A stretch of DNA of 64,000 nt from assembly GCA_964017145.1 (NCBI GenBank), contig OZ024850.1:2953618-3017617 (forward strand), written 5' to 3'. The notes under the pieces are model-generated. The model was not told the origin of the DNA, did not search any database, and was given only the letters and a program-made list of their open reading frames with translations. This DNA comes from Agrocybe praecox. Taxonomy: Eukaryota > Basidiomycota > Agaricomycetes > Agaricales > Agrocybaceae. Each line of letters opens with the position of its first letter. Position 1 is the first letter of the stretch. Of this stretch, positions 49,930 through 60,930 are shown piece by piece. The position numbers and the translations under genes were made by a program.

Positions 49930-50226
49930 GTATCAATTGTTGATGCGTGCCATGTGCCGAGCAGCCGATTTAGAGATCATAATGGCCATCAAAGGAGCCC
50001 GGCAGAGACGGCATCAAGAAAAAATAAATCACCGGAGTGGGTGGATAATAGATTTCGAGTTGGTGGATAATCGATGACATTTGGTGGATAATGAAAAAAG
50101 TTGGTGAATAATGGAAAATATTGGTGGATAATGCACAAATTTGGTGGATAATCGACATGAGTTGGTGGATAATACATGTAAGTTGGTTTAAAATTCAAAA
50201 TCAATTTTTATACAATCCGGCACTCA
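49930..50226 (-). repeat. Right terminal inverted repeat with ATTATCCACCAA units
   Basis: Inverted counterpart of 48996-49315, ending CACTCA before TA. Seen on the + strand as repeated TTGGTGGATAAT. Confidence 0.9.
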
Positions 50227-50254
50227 TAGACACGACCCATGCGTTGCTGTCCCC

Positions 50255-50279
50255 GCGTCGTCGTCGTCGTCGTCGTCGA
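50255..50279 (+). repeat. Trinucleotide microsatellite (CGT)n
   Basis: An uninterrupted run of about eight CGT/GTC units inside 2EXR copy E, just right of the transposon. Confidence 0.8.
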
Positions 50280-50699
50280 ATGGCCCAATACCTCCCATTC
50301 GCATTCAGGAACTTGTTCTCGACGTTGTTTCGCCTGAACTTTCCCAAGGTCAATCATTCCTACTGTCTGACGACTCGGGCGGACACAGCTGGCCAATGCG
50401 CAATTGGGGCGAGGTTGCGGATGTACCAGATAATTTTATTGTTGATGGTGGAGCATTCACACTTCGGACTCTAGAAGAGTTTATTCCGGAGCTGTATCCA
50501 GATCTGGTCGGGAAGATTGTCCATCCGCAAGATGTGGTTAATTGGATGGGTAATTATCTCAATTATATGTTCAATTCTCCACCAAGATACTACGTGTACA
50601 AATATGCACAGTACATACGACCAAGAGTTGGACGTATATCATTGAGATGTGATGGAAAAGAGAATCATGTTTGGAGGTTATCGGACGATTGATAGACTA

Positions 50700-50990
50700 T
50701 AGCTCTTACTCGAAAATTTGGTGTAAAACTGTTCTGAATCTGATCCACGTCCAAGAACTTGGTATAGGAGGCAGCGCACGGAGTAATATACAAAAGTCTT
50801 TACCAAGAGAAGTAAACATACAAAGGAGCCAAGTTATCGATTCTGCGTGTGTCGGGCGATAGAATATAAAACCATCAAATAGTAGAATTGCAAACTCGGA
50901 TGAGCCTAATACGCAGATAGGTCGTCGCCCTCGTCGTTTCCAGGGAAATCGACATCTTGTATGGAGGGTGGACACAAAATTTCCTGTATA
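50700..50990 (-). pseudogene. Remnant of a MEM gene 3' end (partner of 2EXR-E)
   Basis: The inverted counterpart of 21000-21290. Read on the minus strand it shows the MEM last-exon blocks (TTACTCCGTGCGCTGCCTCC, TTCTTGGACGTGGATCAGAT, ACACCAAATTTTCG) with the middle deleted. It lies directly 3' of 2EXR-E, where the other pairs carry a whole MEM gene. Confidence 0.6.
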
Positions 50991-51133
50991 TGATAACTAG
51001 CGATCTATATATACGGTATTACGTCCAATGGTATAAATACCTTCAAGTTCCCGGAGGATTTACTCTGTTCCAACGGTCCCTTTTTTTCGAAAGGACACCC
51101 CCCACTTTGACCTTTTGCTTCCCATTATTCAGG

Positions 51134-52078
51134 ATGATGTTGTCAACTTCACCTTTCCTTGACCTGTATCCTGAAATCCGACAACTGATTTACATGCTGC
51201 ATTTGACTACTCCCTACCAACATACACCAGATGTGGAAGGAAACAAACAAAACAGACTACCAGGGAATCCGCGTGAATCTCATGAGAAATGTATCCTATA
51301 CCCCAACCCATCTGATTCGAAGCCGAGGAATCTCGCCTTACTCCTCCTTAACAAACAAATAAATGGAGAGATTTCTTCCTTCACCGACTTCCTTGTTAAA
51401 CACTCACCATCATCCCTGTGATACGAATTGGACATTGATATCATCAACGAGAGGAAGGTATATCCTACCTGGACTCTCATTCCAATCCGATGGAGGGAAG
51501 GCTTCCCGATCCCTGTTATTCATGCTACGTTTCGAAATACAGGACAGTGCATTCAATCGGAATGGGCTCGTGGAAATGGGGGAGTTTATCCAATGCTCTG
51601 GAGTCTTCTGGGATTATTGGAAGGATTCCTTCAAAGAGGGCCAGAATTTATTGCTCTCGAGAAGGTAGCGGACAACACCAACATCCCCCCCACACTTGAC
51701 GCTAATAATCCGTGTGACATACCTCGCATTCGTATCGAGACACTCATCCTTGACATTGTTTTACCTGAACTTGCCCCCGGTCAATCATTCCTACCGCCTT
51801 TCGTCTCCGGATGGCCAATGCGCAATTGGGGCGACCTTATACCTTACAAGCGCTCGCTGGAAGAGCTAATTCCGGAGCTCTATCCAGATCTGGTCGGAAA
51901 GGTTGTCCATCCGAAAGACGTGGTCAAATTGATGGATTATTATCTCGATTATATGCTCAATTCTCCACCAACATACTACGAGTATAAATATACACAGTAC
52001 ATAAGACCAAGAGTTGGATGCATATCGTTGAGGTGCGAAGGGGAAGAGAATCATGTTTGGAATTCGTGGGATAATTGA
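51134..52078 (+). pseudogene. 2EXR copy B, one premature stop
   Basis: Begins MMLSTSPFLDLYPEIRQLIY and aligns to copy A along its whole length (314 codons). A TGA at 51419-51421 replaces the CGA (Arg) of copy A in ..SSLRYELDIDI, a C-to-T change. After it the frame continues without further stops to TGA 52076-52078 (IRIETLILDIVLPELAPGQ, WPMRNWGDLIPYKRS, VHPKDVVKLMDYYLDYMLN). It is either a very young pseudogene or a gene truncated to 95 residues. The stop codons of this gene and of MEM-B are 15 bp apart. Confidence 0.85.
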
Positions 52079-52093
52079 TGGATTACAGTGTAC

Positions 52094-53850
52094 TTAAAAA
52101 TGTGGTATGAAATTATTCCAGGCTACGTTCAAGAACGCGCTTGGAGGCAGCTCACGGAGTAATACAAAGACTCTAATAAGAGAAGCAAACGTATGAAAGG
52201 GTACAATCCGATAAAAAAAAACATACTCCCACCAGACATAGAGAGTCCTATACCTTTTTCTTGCTCTGTGCAGAAGTAATCTATCCAATAAAACATCAAG
52301 GAAGACAACACTGTCACAGGTATCGTGGCAATAAAAAGAGAAGAAGCTCGCCAAATTATCAGTTCAGCGTGTGTAGGAAAATGAAAGTTCCATGCGATGC
52401 AATGCAAACCACCGAATAGCATTGCAGAGATTGAGAACACGCAGATAGACAAAGCAGCGTCGCCCCCCTCGTCGGTCTCAGGAGAATAGAAAGTAGGCAA
52501 ATGCGTCATATTTGGCTGATCCACCCAGAAATCGCCGTGTTTCTCGATACCAAATAGGATCTGGGTAGAAGGTAGTACCACCGTCAACCATAAAAGGAAG
52601 TAGCAAGCAGACGCCCCGAGTACAAGTATCCTCATCAAAAATAAAGGTAAAAAGAAAAAGAAGCTCTTTTCACGATAATCAGTTTGCACAGCGGTTTTGA
52701 AGAGGAAGTAGATTTTGTAAAAGTCCGCTTTGCCGAATGATACTGTCAGGCGTCTGCGGGTAAAGCGTCTTAAACGTCCGAAAACGTTCTCGGTGCTTTT
52801 TCTGTTTGGTGGATCCTGCAAATTGCGCCATTAGTCGATCATTTCCCTGTAAGTATGTACGTTAAATCACGCACGGTCATAGTTTCCAAAGGTTCTTGAA
52901 CATTATCCTGCAGCACTTCTGCAACGACGGCCGAGTGAAACTCCGAATTATCGATGACTCCAGCTCGCTCGAGGTTCGACACAAATACGTAGTCGGATCC
53001 TGCCTTTAGGTAGAGTGGAACACGACATTCAACATCCAATGGCTTGTGCCACCAAAATAAGTATATCATCGCATTGAGCGAGCATAATGCCATGGTTGAA
53101 ATTTCCAGCTCCGTAATCGCCAGACCCTGCACACCACGAGCAATGCACTGGATGATAAACCACGCTGTTTGGAGAATAACAACGAATTTCGAAAGGCCAT
53201 CCCCTTTGCTTGTATTGTCGATTTCCTCAGAAGTTATAGTCGGAAATACGATCTGGTCGTCCTTCTCGAGTTGAACAAACCAGTCGAATGAGACTGTGCC
53301 CATGTCTTCGTCTCCTTTGAACAGAACAAATCCTCCTATTATAACAAGAAAGCTATGCTGCATACTCCAATTCTGGGCTTTACCTTCGCAAACCTTTATA
53401 AGTACGAAATTTCCGATTGTTTAATGATCCGAAATTCTCACCGGAAAAGGCTTTTGTTAACTGTCGGGCAGAGCGCCACTGCCTATACGACCACATAAGG
53501 ATCATCTCTGGTGCGAATAGTGCCCAACACATCAAATGAACGCGCCGCAGGGCACGCCTTAGCCAATTTTGCTTTGGGGGTGGAAGATTTGGATGAACAG
53601 AGACCCATGTGCAGAGAAATATGGTGGCGAGACAACTCCAGATTATGTCGAGGATGGAACGGGTGTCAGGACAGGTGCACTGTCCATCATCTCTTGTATC
53701 GAAACTCTTGACGGGAGTGCTGACCGGTGAGGCGCCAGAAATCCATCCTCGAATAGCAAAAAGGGCGAAAATGAGAGGCATACGTTGGGTGGTGGTAGTG
53801 TTAGTCGGTAGTGAATGGAGTGTGAGAATTGGCTCCACAGGAAGAATCAT
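52094..53850 (-). pseudogene. MEM copy B: polytopic membrane protein with a C-terminal frameshift
   Basis: Nearly intact. The start at 53850 gives MILPVEPILTLHS, and the alternative start MPLIFALFAIRGWISGASP looks like a signal peptide. Exons join TKAFSG to KAQNWSMQHSFLV and ETMT to DPPNRKSTENVFG as in copy C. One T is missing in ..GAGTCTT(T)TGTATTACTCC (about 52161), so the last 25 residues (normally VLLRELPPSAFLNVAW..) become LYYSVSCLQARS and stop early. Whether the altered tail destroys function is unknown. Convergent with 2EXR-B. Confidence 0.75.
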
Positions 53851-55071
53851 CCGTGGAGGAGGATATAAATTAACCTGTGAGAATCCCTTGGGTTCTCGTT
53901 CGCTCCAAATATTGAATATTGATGTGTTGCTTCAGTTATAACAACTTTCCGCCATCGTAGTCATCTCTCATGGTCTGCTGCAAAACATCGTGCCTTTCCC
54001 TCAATCCTGCCAACATCGACGTCGTCCGAGTTGGCATCATTACTTCGTCTTTCTTCAAACCATCACCCCCGCCGTCAATCCATCCATCATCCAACCACGG
54101 AGCATCCAACTCCAGCGTTCGGGGACGTTTCAATCGCATTTATCAAGCTGTCCGACGACTCGAGCAGCGTCCTATCCGTGTTCGACTCTAAACCGGGTCC
54201 AACGTTCGATGTGAATGTTTGTCCAGAGCCCTGTGAGGACGGAATGGGGTCTGCCAAAGCGAGGGAAGGGTGTAAAGTCTGCGTGGTGGTGGGTTGAGGA
54301 GGCAGCAAATGACGTTCGCTCGAGGGCCAACAGCCGCGTCGTTTGTATCAGCCAACTCTTCATCACTCTGAACCATTTTTCATCGACCCTGCATCCCTGT
54401 CCCCACATCACCCGTCTATCTCGCCCTCAATCCAACCTTCAAGCACCCCAACGTCGAATCATCTTTATCAAGCCGGAATCGACGTGTTCGACTCGAGCAA
54501 AGACAAATTCGATGTTCGTTGCCCGCGTTCGAGCTAGATTCGATGGGAGTGCTCGTGCACACCGAGAGTCGACGGGCCATGTTTCGATAAGGACTGCGAG
54601 GAACCCATATTCTCGAGCACGATTCGGGTGGCTAGCCAAGGGGTACAATGCAGCGAATGCCAGCATTCGTTCGGATGCGGCTTGCATGTGGAGGCAGACC
54701 GAGGGTTATGCGATGCAAGAGAGCGAGTGCTGACGTTCGCTTGGCTTGCGGGGCTTGGGTTAGAAACTCTTTCAGAGGCAGACACGTTGCCAACGTACTT
54801 GGGATCATTCTGATGCAGTCGGTAACTCGTTCTCCCTTGCGTGCATTGAATCCGCTATTTATAACTTGTTTCCAGCAATATTTCACCATCCGGCGATGTA
54901 CAGCAACTCTTATGGCGCGAATTCGCTGTCTGCGGTGCGAGAACGATGGTGCAAATTGATTACAGGTGAGTACCAGTACCTCATCACAGTTGTTAATAAA
55001 TCACTCACCACTTCGCCACCTATCAACCCCGAGCTCGTGACATTGATAAGCTTCTACCTGGCAGCATGACT

Positions 55072-55380
55072 GTAAGTATCCTTTGTCTTTGCGTGCATTT
55101 CGAAATATTACTTACCATCTTATTTCAAGGTGTTTTCTTGACCTTTCGATCTGAGCAGCAGATTGAGAAATGAGCTGGTTATTGCTGGCACAAATGACGA
55201 TATGAGTCGACGACTGCGAACAGAAAGGTAAGTACGTTGTTGTGTGCATTCGAAACATTACTTACCATCTCTTTTCAAGGTGTTTTCCTTGACTTTTCGA
55301 CTTGGGCAGCCGATCAGACGATGGGCATGCTGTTGCTGGCATAAACGGCGATGCGAGTCGATGGCTGTGAATGCAAGGGT
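55072..55380 (+). repeat. Two tandem ~150-bp units with splice-like ends
   Basis: Units share CATT(T)CGAAA(T/C)ATTACTTACCATCT (55098 and 55247), CAAGGTGTTTTC, TTGACTTTTCGA and GACGAT.., and each is preceded by GTAAGTA/GTAAGTAC. Spacing is 150 bp. Confidence 0.75.
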
Positions 55381-55810
55381 AAGTACTCGTTTCGGGAGTT
55401 TATAAACTCTCACCTGTTCGTTACTCACGCTCGTAAGCATCAGAAACCGTCGAAGGATGTTTTGAAATGCCTACGAATAGACAGCGGTAAGTAAACAAAC
55501 TGTATAATTCAGAGGAAACCCACTAACCTTGACCGCAGAGCACGTCTCGATTGTCTGAAAATATGCTAAGTCGAGGATCAGACATATAGTAGATAGAACA
55601 CACCTGGTACTCTCAAGAAAGGCGACGAGTGCACAAAGGGTGTTTATCACGCCCAATGTCTAGTGCTTGTCGTCGGTTATGATGAGCAGCCGACAGCGTA
55701 GAAGAAGCGTAGAGTAGGAGAAGAGAGGAATCTGACTCAGATGAGCTGTCGTTCTTGCCAGTAGACTTGCCCAGCTTATACATGATATAGAAATGACGAA
55801 CCCATGTATT
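55375..55810 (+). repeat. Segmental duplicate of 58715-59165
   Basis: Shared landmarks include AGTACTCxTTTCGGGAGTT, CTCACCTGTTCGTTACT, CTGTATAATTCAGAG and AAAGGGTGTTTATCACGCCC, ending near ACGAACCCATGTATTCG. Confidence 0.85.
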
Positions 55811-55978
55811 CGGAGTTCAATCGGTATAACTCGGTTATTAATTTGGCCGGTCCGGGGTCCCACATGTCCAAAAGGAGAATGTCATTCATTCTTCCCCGAG
55901 TGCCCTTTGAACGTTAAGTCAAGCTGTGAAGAATTCCGAGCAGCCTATTGCTGCTTGCTCGTCAATCTCAACGGTCGA

Positions 55979-56335
55979 CATACCTCGCATTCGTATCGAG
56001 ACACTCATACTTGACGTTGTTTTACCTGAACTTTCCCCCGGTCAATCATTCCTACCGCCTTTCGTCTCCGGGATGGCCAATGCGCAATTGGGGCGACCTT
56101 ATACCTCGCAAGCAGTCGTTGGAAGAGCGAATTCCGGAGCTCTATCCGGCTCTGGTCGGGAAGGTTGTCCATCCGAAAGACGTTGTAAAATGGATGGATA
56201 ATTATCTCGATTATATGCTCAATTCTCCACCAACATACTACGAGTACAAATATGCACAGCACATAACACCAAGAGTCGCATGCATATCGATGTGATGGCA
56301 AAGAGAATCATATTTGGAGTTTGTGGGACAATTGA
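55979..56335 (+). pseudogene. 2EXR copy C: 3' fragment only
   Basis: Only the C-terminal 40 percent remains, opening at IPRIRIETLILDVVLPELSP. An extra G at TCTCCGGGATGGCC shifts the frame, and a short deletion near the end (..CATATCGATGTGATGG) removes part of ISLRCEGEENHVW. It lies tail to tail with the intact MEM-C gene. The 5' breakpoint coincides with that of copy D. Confidence 0.85.
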
Positions 56336-56350
56336 TGGATTACAATGTAC

Positions 56351-58089
56351 TTAAAAATGTGGGATGAAATTATTCCAGGCTACGTTCAAGAAAACGCTCG
56401 GAGGCAGGTCACGGAGTAATAAAAAAGACTCTACTAGGAGAAGCAAGCGTATGATAGGGTAAAGTAAGGTAAGGAAACATATATTCCCAGTAGATATATA
56501 TAATCCCATACCCTCTTCCTGCCCAGTGTAGCGTTCAATGAAAATAAACGTAAGAGAAAACAGCATTGTCACAGGTATCGTGGCAATAAAAAGAGAAGAA
56601 GCTCGCCAAATTATCAGTTCAGCATGAGTAGGAAAATGAAAGTTCCATGCAATGCAATGCAAACCGCCGAATAGAATTGTAGAGACTGAGAACACGCAGA
56701 TAGCCAAATCAATGTCGTCCTCGTCGGTCTCAGGAGAATAGAAAGTAGGCAAATGCGTCATATTTGGCTGATCCACCCAGTCATGGCTGTCTTTCTTGAC
56801 ACCATATAGCATCTGGCCAGAAGGTAGTACCATCGTGAAAAAGAAAAAGGAACAGCAAGCAAGGGCCCCGAATACAAGTATCCACATCAAAAGTAAAGGT
56901 AAAAAGAAAAAGAACTTCTTTTCACGATAATCGGTTTGCACGGTGTCTTTGAATTCGAAGTAGATTTCGTATAGGTCCATTCCCCCGATTGACATCAGGC
57001 GTCTACGGATGAAGCGGCTTAAACGTCCGAAAATGCTCTGCGTGCCTTTTCTATTTGGTGGATCCTGCAAATTCCGCCATCAGTCAATTATTTCCTTGCT
57101 AGTATGTACGGTCAATCACGTACGGTGATAGTTCCCAAAGGTTCTTGAACGTTATCCTGCAGCACTTCTGCAGCAATGGCCGAGTAAAACTCCGAATTAT
57201 CGATAATTTCAGCTCGTCGGAGCGTCGACACGAATACATAGTCGGATCCTGGCTTGAGGTAGAGTGGAACACGACATTCAACATCCAGTGGTTTGTGCCA
57301 CCAAAATAAGTATATCATTGCATTAAGCGAGCATAATGCCATGGTTGAAATCTCCAGCTCCGTAATCGCCAGACCTTGCACACCACGAGCAATGCACTGG
57401 ACAATAAACCACGCTGTTTGGAGAATAACAACGAATTTCGAAAGACCGTCCCCTTTGCTTGTATTGTCGATTTCCTCAGAAGTTATAGTCGGAAATATGA
57501 TCTGGTCGTCCTTCTCGAGTTGGACAAACAAGTCGTACGAGACTGTGCCCATGTCTTCGTCTCCTTTAAACAGAACAAATCCTCCCATTATAACAAGAAA
57601 GCTATGCTTCATACTCCAATTCTGGGCTTTACCTTTGCAGACCTTTATAAGTACGGAATTCCGATTGTTTAATGATCCGAAATTCTCACCTGCAAAGGCA
57701 TTTGTTAGCTGTCGGGCAGAGCGCCACTGCCTAAATGACCACATAAGGATCATCTCTGGTGCGACCAGTGCCCAACCCATCAAATGAACGCGCCGCACGA
57801 CACGCTTTAGACGATTTTGCTTTGGGGGTGGAAGATTTGGATGAACAGAGACCCATGTGCAGAGGAATATCGTGGCGAGACAACTCCAGATTATGTCGAG
57901 GACGGAACGCGTATCAGGACAGGTGCACTGTCCATTGTATCTTATATCGAAACTCTTGAGGGAGGTGCTGACCGGTGATGCGCCAGAAATCCATCCTCGA
58001 ATGGCAAGAAGGGTGAAAATGAGAAGCATACGTTGGATGGTGATAGTGTTAGTCGGTAGTGCCGGGAGTGACTCGACAAGAAGAATCAT
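56351..58089 (-). CDS. MEM copy C: polytopic membrane protein (intact)
   Basis: Three exons: 58089-57690, 57632-57124 and 57064-56351 (1623 nt, 540 aa), introns of 57 and 59 nt. Start MILLVESLPALPTNTIT; an internal Met at 58029 would give a signal peptide-like MLLIFTLLAIRGWISGASP. Family landmarks: CTCPDTRSVLDIIWSCLATI, WVSVHPNLPPP, APEMILMW, LQTAWFIVQCIARG, ITELEISTMALCSLNAMIYL, FWWHKPLDV, WVDQPNMTHLPTFYSPETDE, FGGLHCIAWNFHFPTHAELI, RLLLLVESFLLL. At least eight hydrophobic segments. The family is widespread in agarics and has no known function that I can name. Convergent with 2EXR fragment C. This is the only complete undamaged MEM gene fully inside the window. Confidence 0.85.
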
Positions 58090-58715
58090 TTGTACAGGTA
58101 GCCTCGTACCCAGAAGTTATAGGGCACGATCTTACCCATCATGATTGCCGCATGATACATCACAGGAGGGCGGTGTGAGTGAGCGAAGTTTAAGCCAGAG
58201 ACAAAAAAAAAAGCGATTTTGATTGGAAAGATGAGTGATCTGCAATCAAATTTTGCAGAAAACTTGACTCCGACATCAAATTCCGCAGAACTCTCCCTAA
58301 CATCTTGAGCTGAGAAACAGATATGTGACCGCATAGCCCAAAACATCCTGCTTTGATCGCAACTGCCATCATGCGAGGCTGCTCGACGCCCTTCCGAGCC
58401 CTGCTACGCCACCCAGCTGCACTCTGGGCTTCTCCAACGTTCCGCTGCAAAACATCCATATACACATCGTGCCTCTCCCTCAATCCTGCCAACATCGACA
58501 ACATCTCAATCGCATTTATCACGCCGGAATTGATGTAACCGCGTCGTTTGTTCTTCCTTCAAACCACCACTCTGCCCCATTTTTCATCGACCCTGCATCC
58601 CTCTCCTACCATCACCTGTCCATCTCGCTCGTCATCTCGCCCTCAATCCAACCTTCAAGCACCCCAACGTTACAATGAATCATCTTTATCAACCTGGAAT
58701 CGACGCGTCTATGCA
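58090..58715. other. Upstream region of MEM-C
   Basis: The first 60 bp upstream of the start are conserved with MEM-A (GGGTAAGATCGTGCCCTATAAC, CTGGGTACGAGG). Beyond that are blocks shared with 53985-54500. No gene seen. Confidence 0.5.
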
Positions 58716-59165
58716 AAGGTGAGTACTCATTTCGGGAGTTAATGTTCGAACTCTCACCTGTTCGTTACTGACGTTCGTAAGCATCAGAAATCGTCAAAGG
58801 ACGTTTGGAAACGCCTACGAATCGACAACTGTAAGTAAACAAGCTGTATAATTCAGAGAAAACCCTCTATCTAACCTTGCCCGCAGAGCACGTCTCGATC
58901 AACAGAAAATGCGGTGAGTCAAGGATCATACATATAATATGCAGAACACACCTGGTACTCTCAAGAAAGGCGACGAGCGCACAAAGGGTGTTTATCACGC
59001 CCAATGTCTATTGCTCGTCGTTGCTCATGATGAGCAGCTGATAGCGCAGAAGAGGAGTGGAGTAGGAGAGGAGAGGAGAGGAGAGGAAAATAGCTCGTGT
59101 GAGCTGTTGTTCTTTCCAGTAGACTTATCCCAGTTTATATACAATTTACGAACCCATGTATTCGC
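58715..59165 (+). repeat. Segmental duplicate of 55375-55810
   Basis: Same landmarks as the first copy, plus a local (GAGAG) run at about 59072-59090. Confidence 0.85.
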
Positions 59166-60930
59166 TACCACAGTCAATACACAACTTTGATGTCAACCCA
59201 TGTTTGCCAAAAGTGACCTAAACTCGAGAATCGAGATCCTCCGAATGTATTTCTCTTTTGCGGGTCCACTACCTCACTTCACGTCATCTAAAACAAAGTA
59301 TCTTATAGGTCATATTTCAAATGTATTTATCTGAGCATGCTACTAGTGCCATTATTAGTTGTGCTAGAAAAAAAGGGGATGTCTTGCCCAAGTTATTGCA
59401 TATCGTACGGGGGGAGGAGGAAATGGGACGTCTGCTGAGCACCGTGAGCTGGGGAATGTGACGATGATTTTCAAATTTCGAATGTAAATATATGTGCCCT
59501 ATATACATAGTAGAAGGTACGAATTAAAAGTCCTAGACACTGAGGCGCTCAAATGGAGGAGGAGAGCGAGTATGTACTGTGGGCAGGTTATCGAACCCTC
59601 TGAGCCATGATCGCATATGGGATACATCGGGTAGCATAAATATGACCTACATCAGCGCATAGCGCCCGGCACAGACACAGGAAAGTGCCTAAAAACAACG
59701 GAATATGCCAAACGCATCATGTGTCCGTGTCATGCGTGCGTATCTTCCAGTTCAGACGGCATAGATTTCTTACTAGAACCAAAGATAATACATAAATATA
59801 TGATTGGCAACGTGATAAGCGTAACTTACGTTTAATTGGAATAATTAGCTGGCAGTGAGCTAGGTGTAAAGGAGATCGAGGAGAAGGCAAGTCGGTTAGG
59901 TGAACCGGGAATTGGATTGAATAGAGTGGGGTTGACATCTGGATGACTGTATGCATATGAAAAGAGGGCATGCATCTGCAGGCAGAGGTATTTATGCTGT
60001 CAATGCACCATAATTGAGGTATCTATTCGAGATATAGAATTAAGCGCCCATCAAAAGTTGCACACAATCCGAACATGTTAAGATATTATCACCGTCACAT
60101 TTTCTTGTATTTTATCTACACACTAAAGTAATGGCTAGGGTACATGTACGTAGTCTGGGAGCGATCCTTCTTGTCTCACGCACGCTTGCTCTGAAAGATC
60201 AAGAGTTATCTATTGACCGGTTAATGAGAATGCAATGGTGGACAGGCCTAAAAACGCGGCGTACCTATTTGGCGTCTCCAGAGCCTCACAGCCACTGTAG
60301 AGTGCCCCGGAGATCATTTGAAGATTAAGAACGTGCGGCCAAACCGACTCTTCAGGTGAATTTGTACTGCATAGATCTGAAGCGGCAGGATATACAGCAC
60401 GAATTGAAGCGTATGGTACTACAGGCGTGTCCGAGACAGATTGAGTGGACTACGATGGAGGCCAGTGAGAATATGAAGAGTAGAGCTGGCAATACTATAC
60501 ACACCTGCTTGACCGTACGGCACTCTAACGAGATTCCCCGATATCCGCGTGAGCGTAAGATGAGATTTACTACGGTCAGGTAAGTAAGTAAGTAAGTGGC
60601 ATTCGCTCAAGGAAATTATCAAGGTTACGAGAAGGATGTCCTGGCAGAGAATTTTTGATGAGGCGCTAAGCCCTGAAAGTCGGACTTTCAGGTGTCCGGC
60701 AATTTCCGTATGCCAACGAGAACGTGTTTCGATTGCATTCTCTTCATTCCTTGCCACCACTATGCCCCTACTTCATGTCGTCGACGTCCTCCCAAGGCGA
60801 GTAATTATGCTGATTTGTGTTTCAACCCGAACTGACATTGAGCATAGGTTTTTGAGCTCGTCTTTGGGAGGATTAAATTTAAATACGACCACTAAATTCA
60901 TAGCGTGTATGTTTCTCCTACCCGACGGGT
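59166..60930. other. Intergenic stretch without recognised genes
   Basis: Short open frames only, none with family resemblance. A (AAGT)n run lies at about 60581-60597. Confidence 0.5.

Larger units (their letters stand above)
48996..50226. mobile_element. Non-autonomous DNA transposon with ~300-bp terminal inverted repeats
   Basis: Both ends begin TGAGTGCCGGATTGTATAAA when read inward and are flanked by TA (48994-48995 and 50227-50228), consistent with a TA target duplication as in Tc1/mariner-type elements. The left arm extends to about 49315 and the right arm from about 49930. Each arm is packed with the 12-mer ATTATCCACCAA (about nine units left, seven right). The centre has no transposase-like frame. 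The TA assignment and superfamily are inference. Confidence 0.88.
48264..50692 (+). pseudogene. 2EXR copy E, interrupted by a transposon
   Basis: The N-terminal part (48264-48995, MMSLTSPFLDLYPEIRQLIY.., 244 codons) and the C-terminal part (from about 50288: IPPIRIQELVLDVVSPELSQ to VHPQDVVNWMGNYLNYMFN, TGA at 50690-50692) are separated by a 1231-bp element. The element's first bases supply a TGA stop. Removing the element and one TA does not put the two parts in the same frame, so the gene carries further damage or an unusual middle. Compared with copy A it has an extra basic stretch (KIIRIFKRLLKGKNVTRKEP) before the insertion, and a GTC/CGT trinucleotide run (about 50255-50279) after it. Confidence 0.8.
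53851..55974. other. Non-coding block upstream of MEM-B with internal duplications
   Basis: No gene recognised. Segments at about 53985-54040, 54340-54500 and 55375-55810 recur at about 58450-58500, 58555-58695 and 58715-59165 upstream of MEM-C, so both pairs were duplicated with their flanks. The many short open frames here do not agree with the second copy. Confidence 0.6.

Noticed and set aside
54200..54900. Several overlapping open frames in the block upstream of MEM-B
   Set aside because: None keeps its frame in the duplicated counterpart near 58555-58695, and none resembles a family.
57633..57689. Reading MEM-C straight through its first intron (it happens to be open)
   Set aside because: Copies A, B and D have a stop there, and a GTGAG..AAAG intron of 57-58 nt gives the same SG-KAxNWS junction in all copies.
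59590..59640. TATCGAACCCTCTGAGCC as a possible minus-strand tRNA
   Set aside because: No cloverleaf could be formed with the flanking bases.
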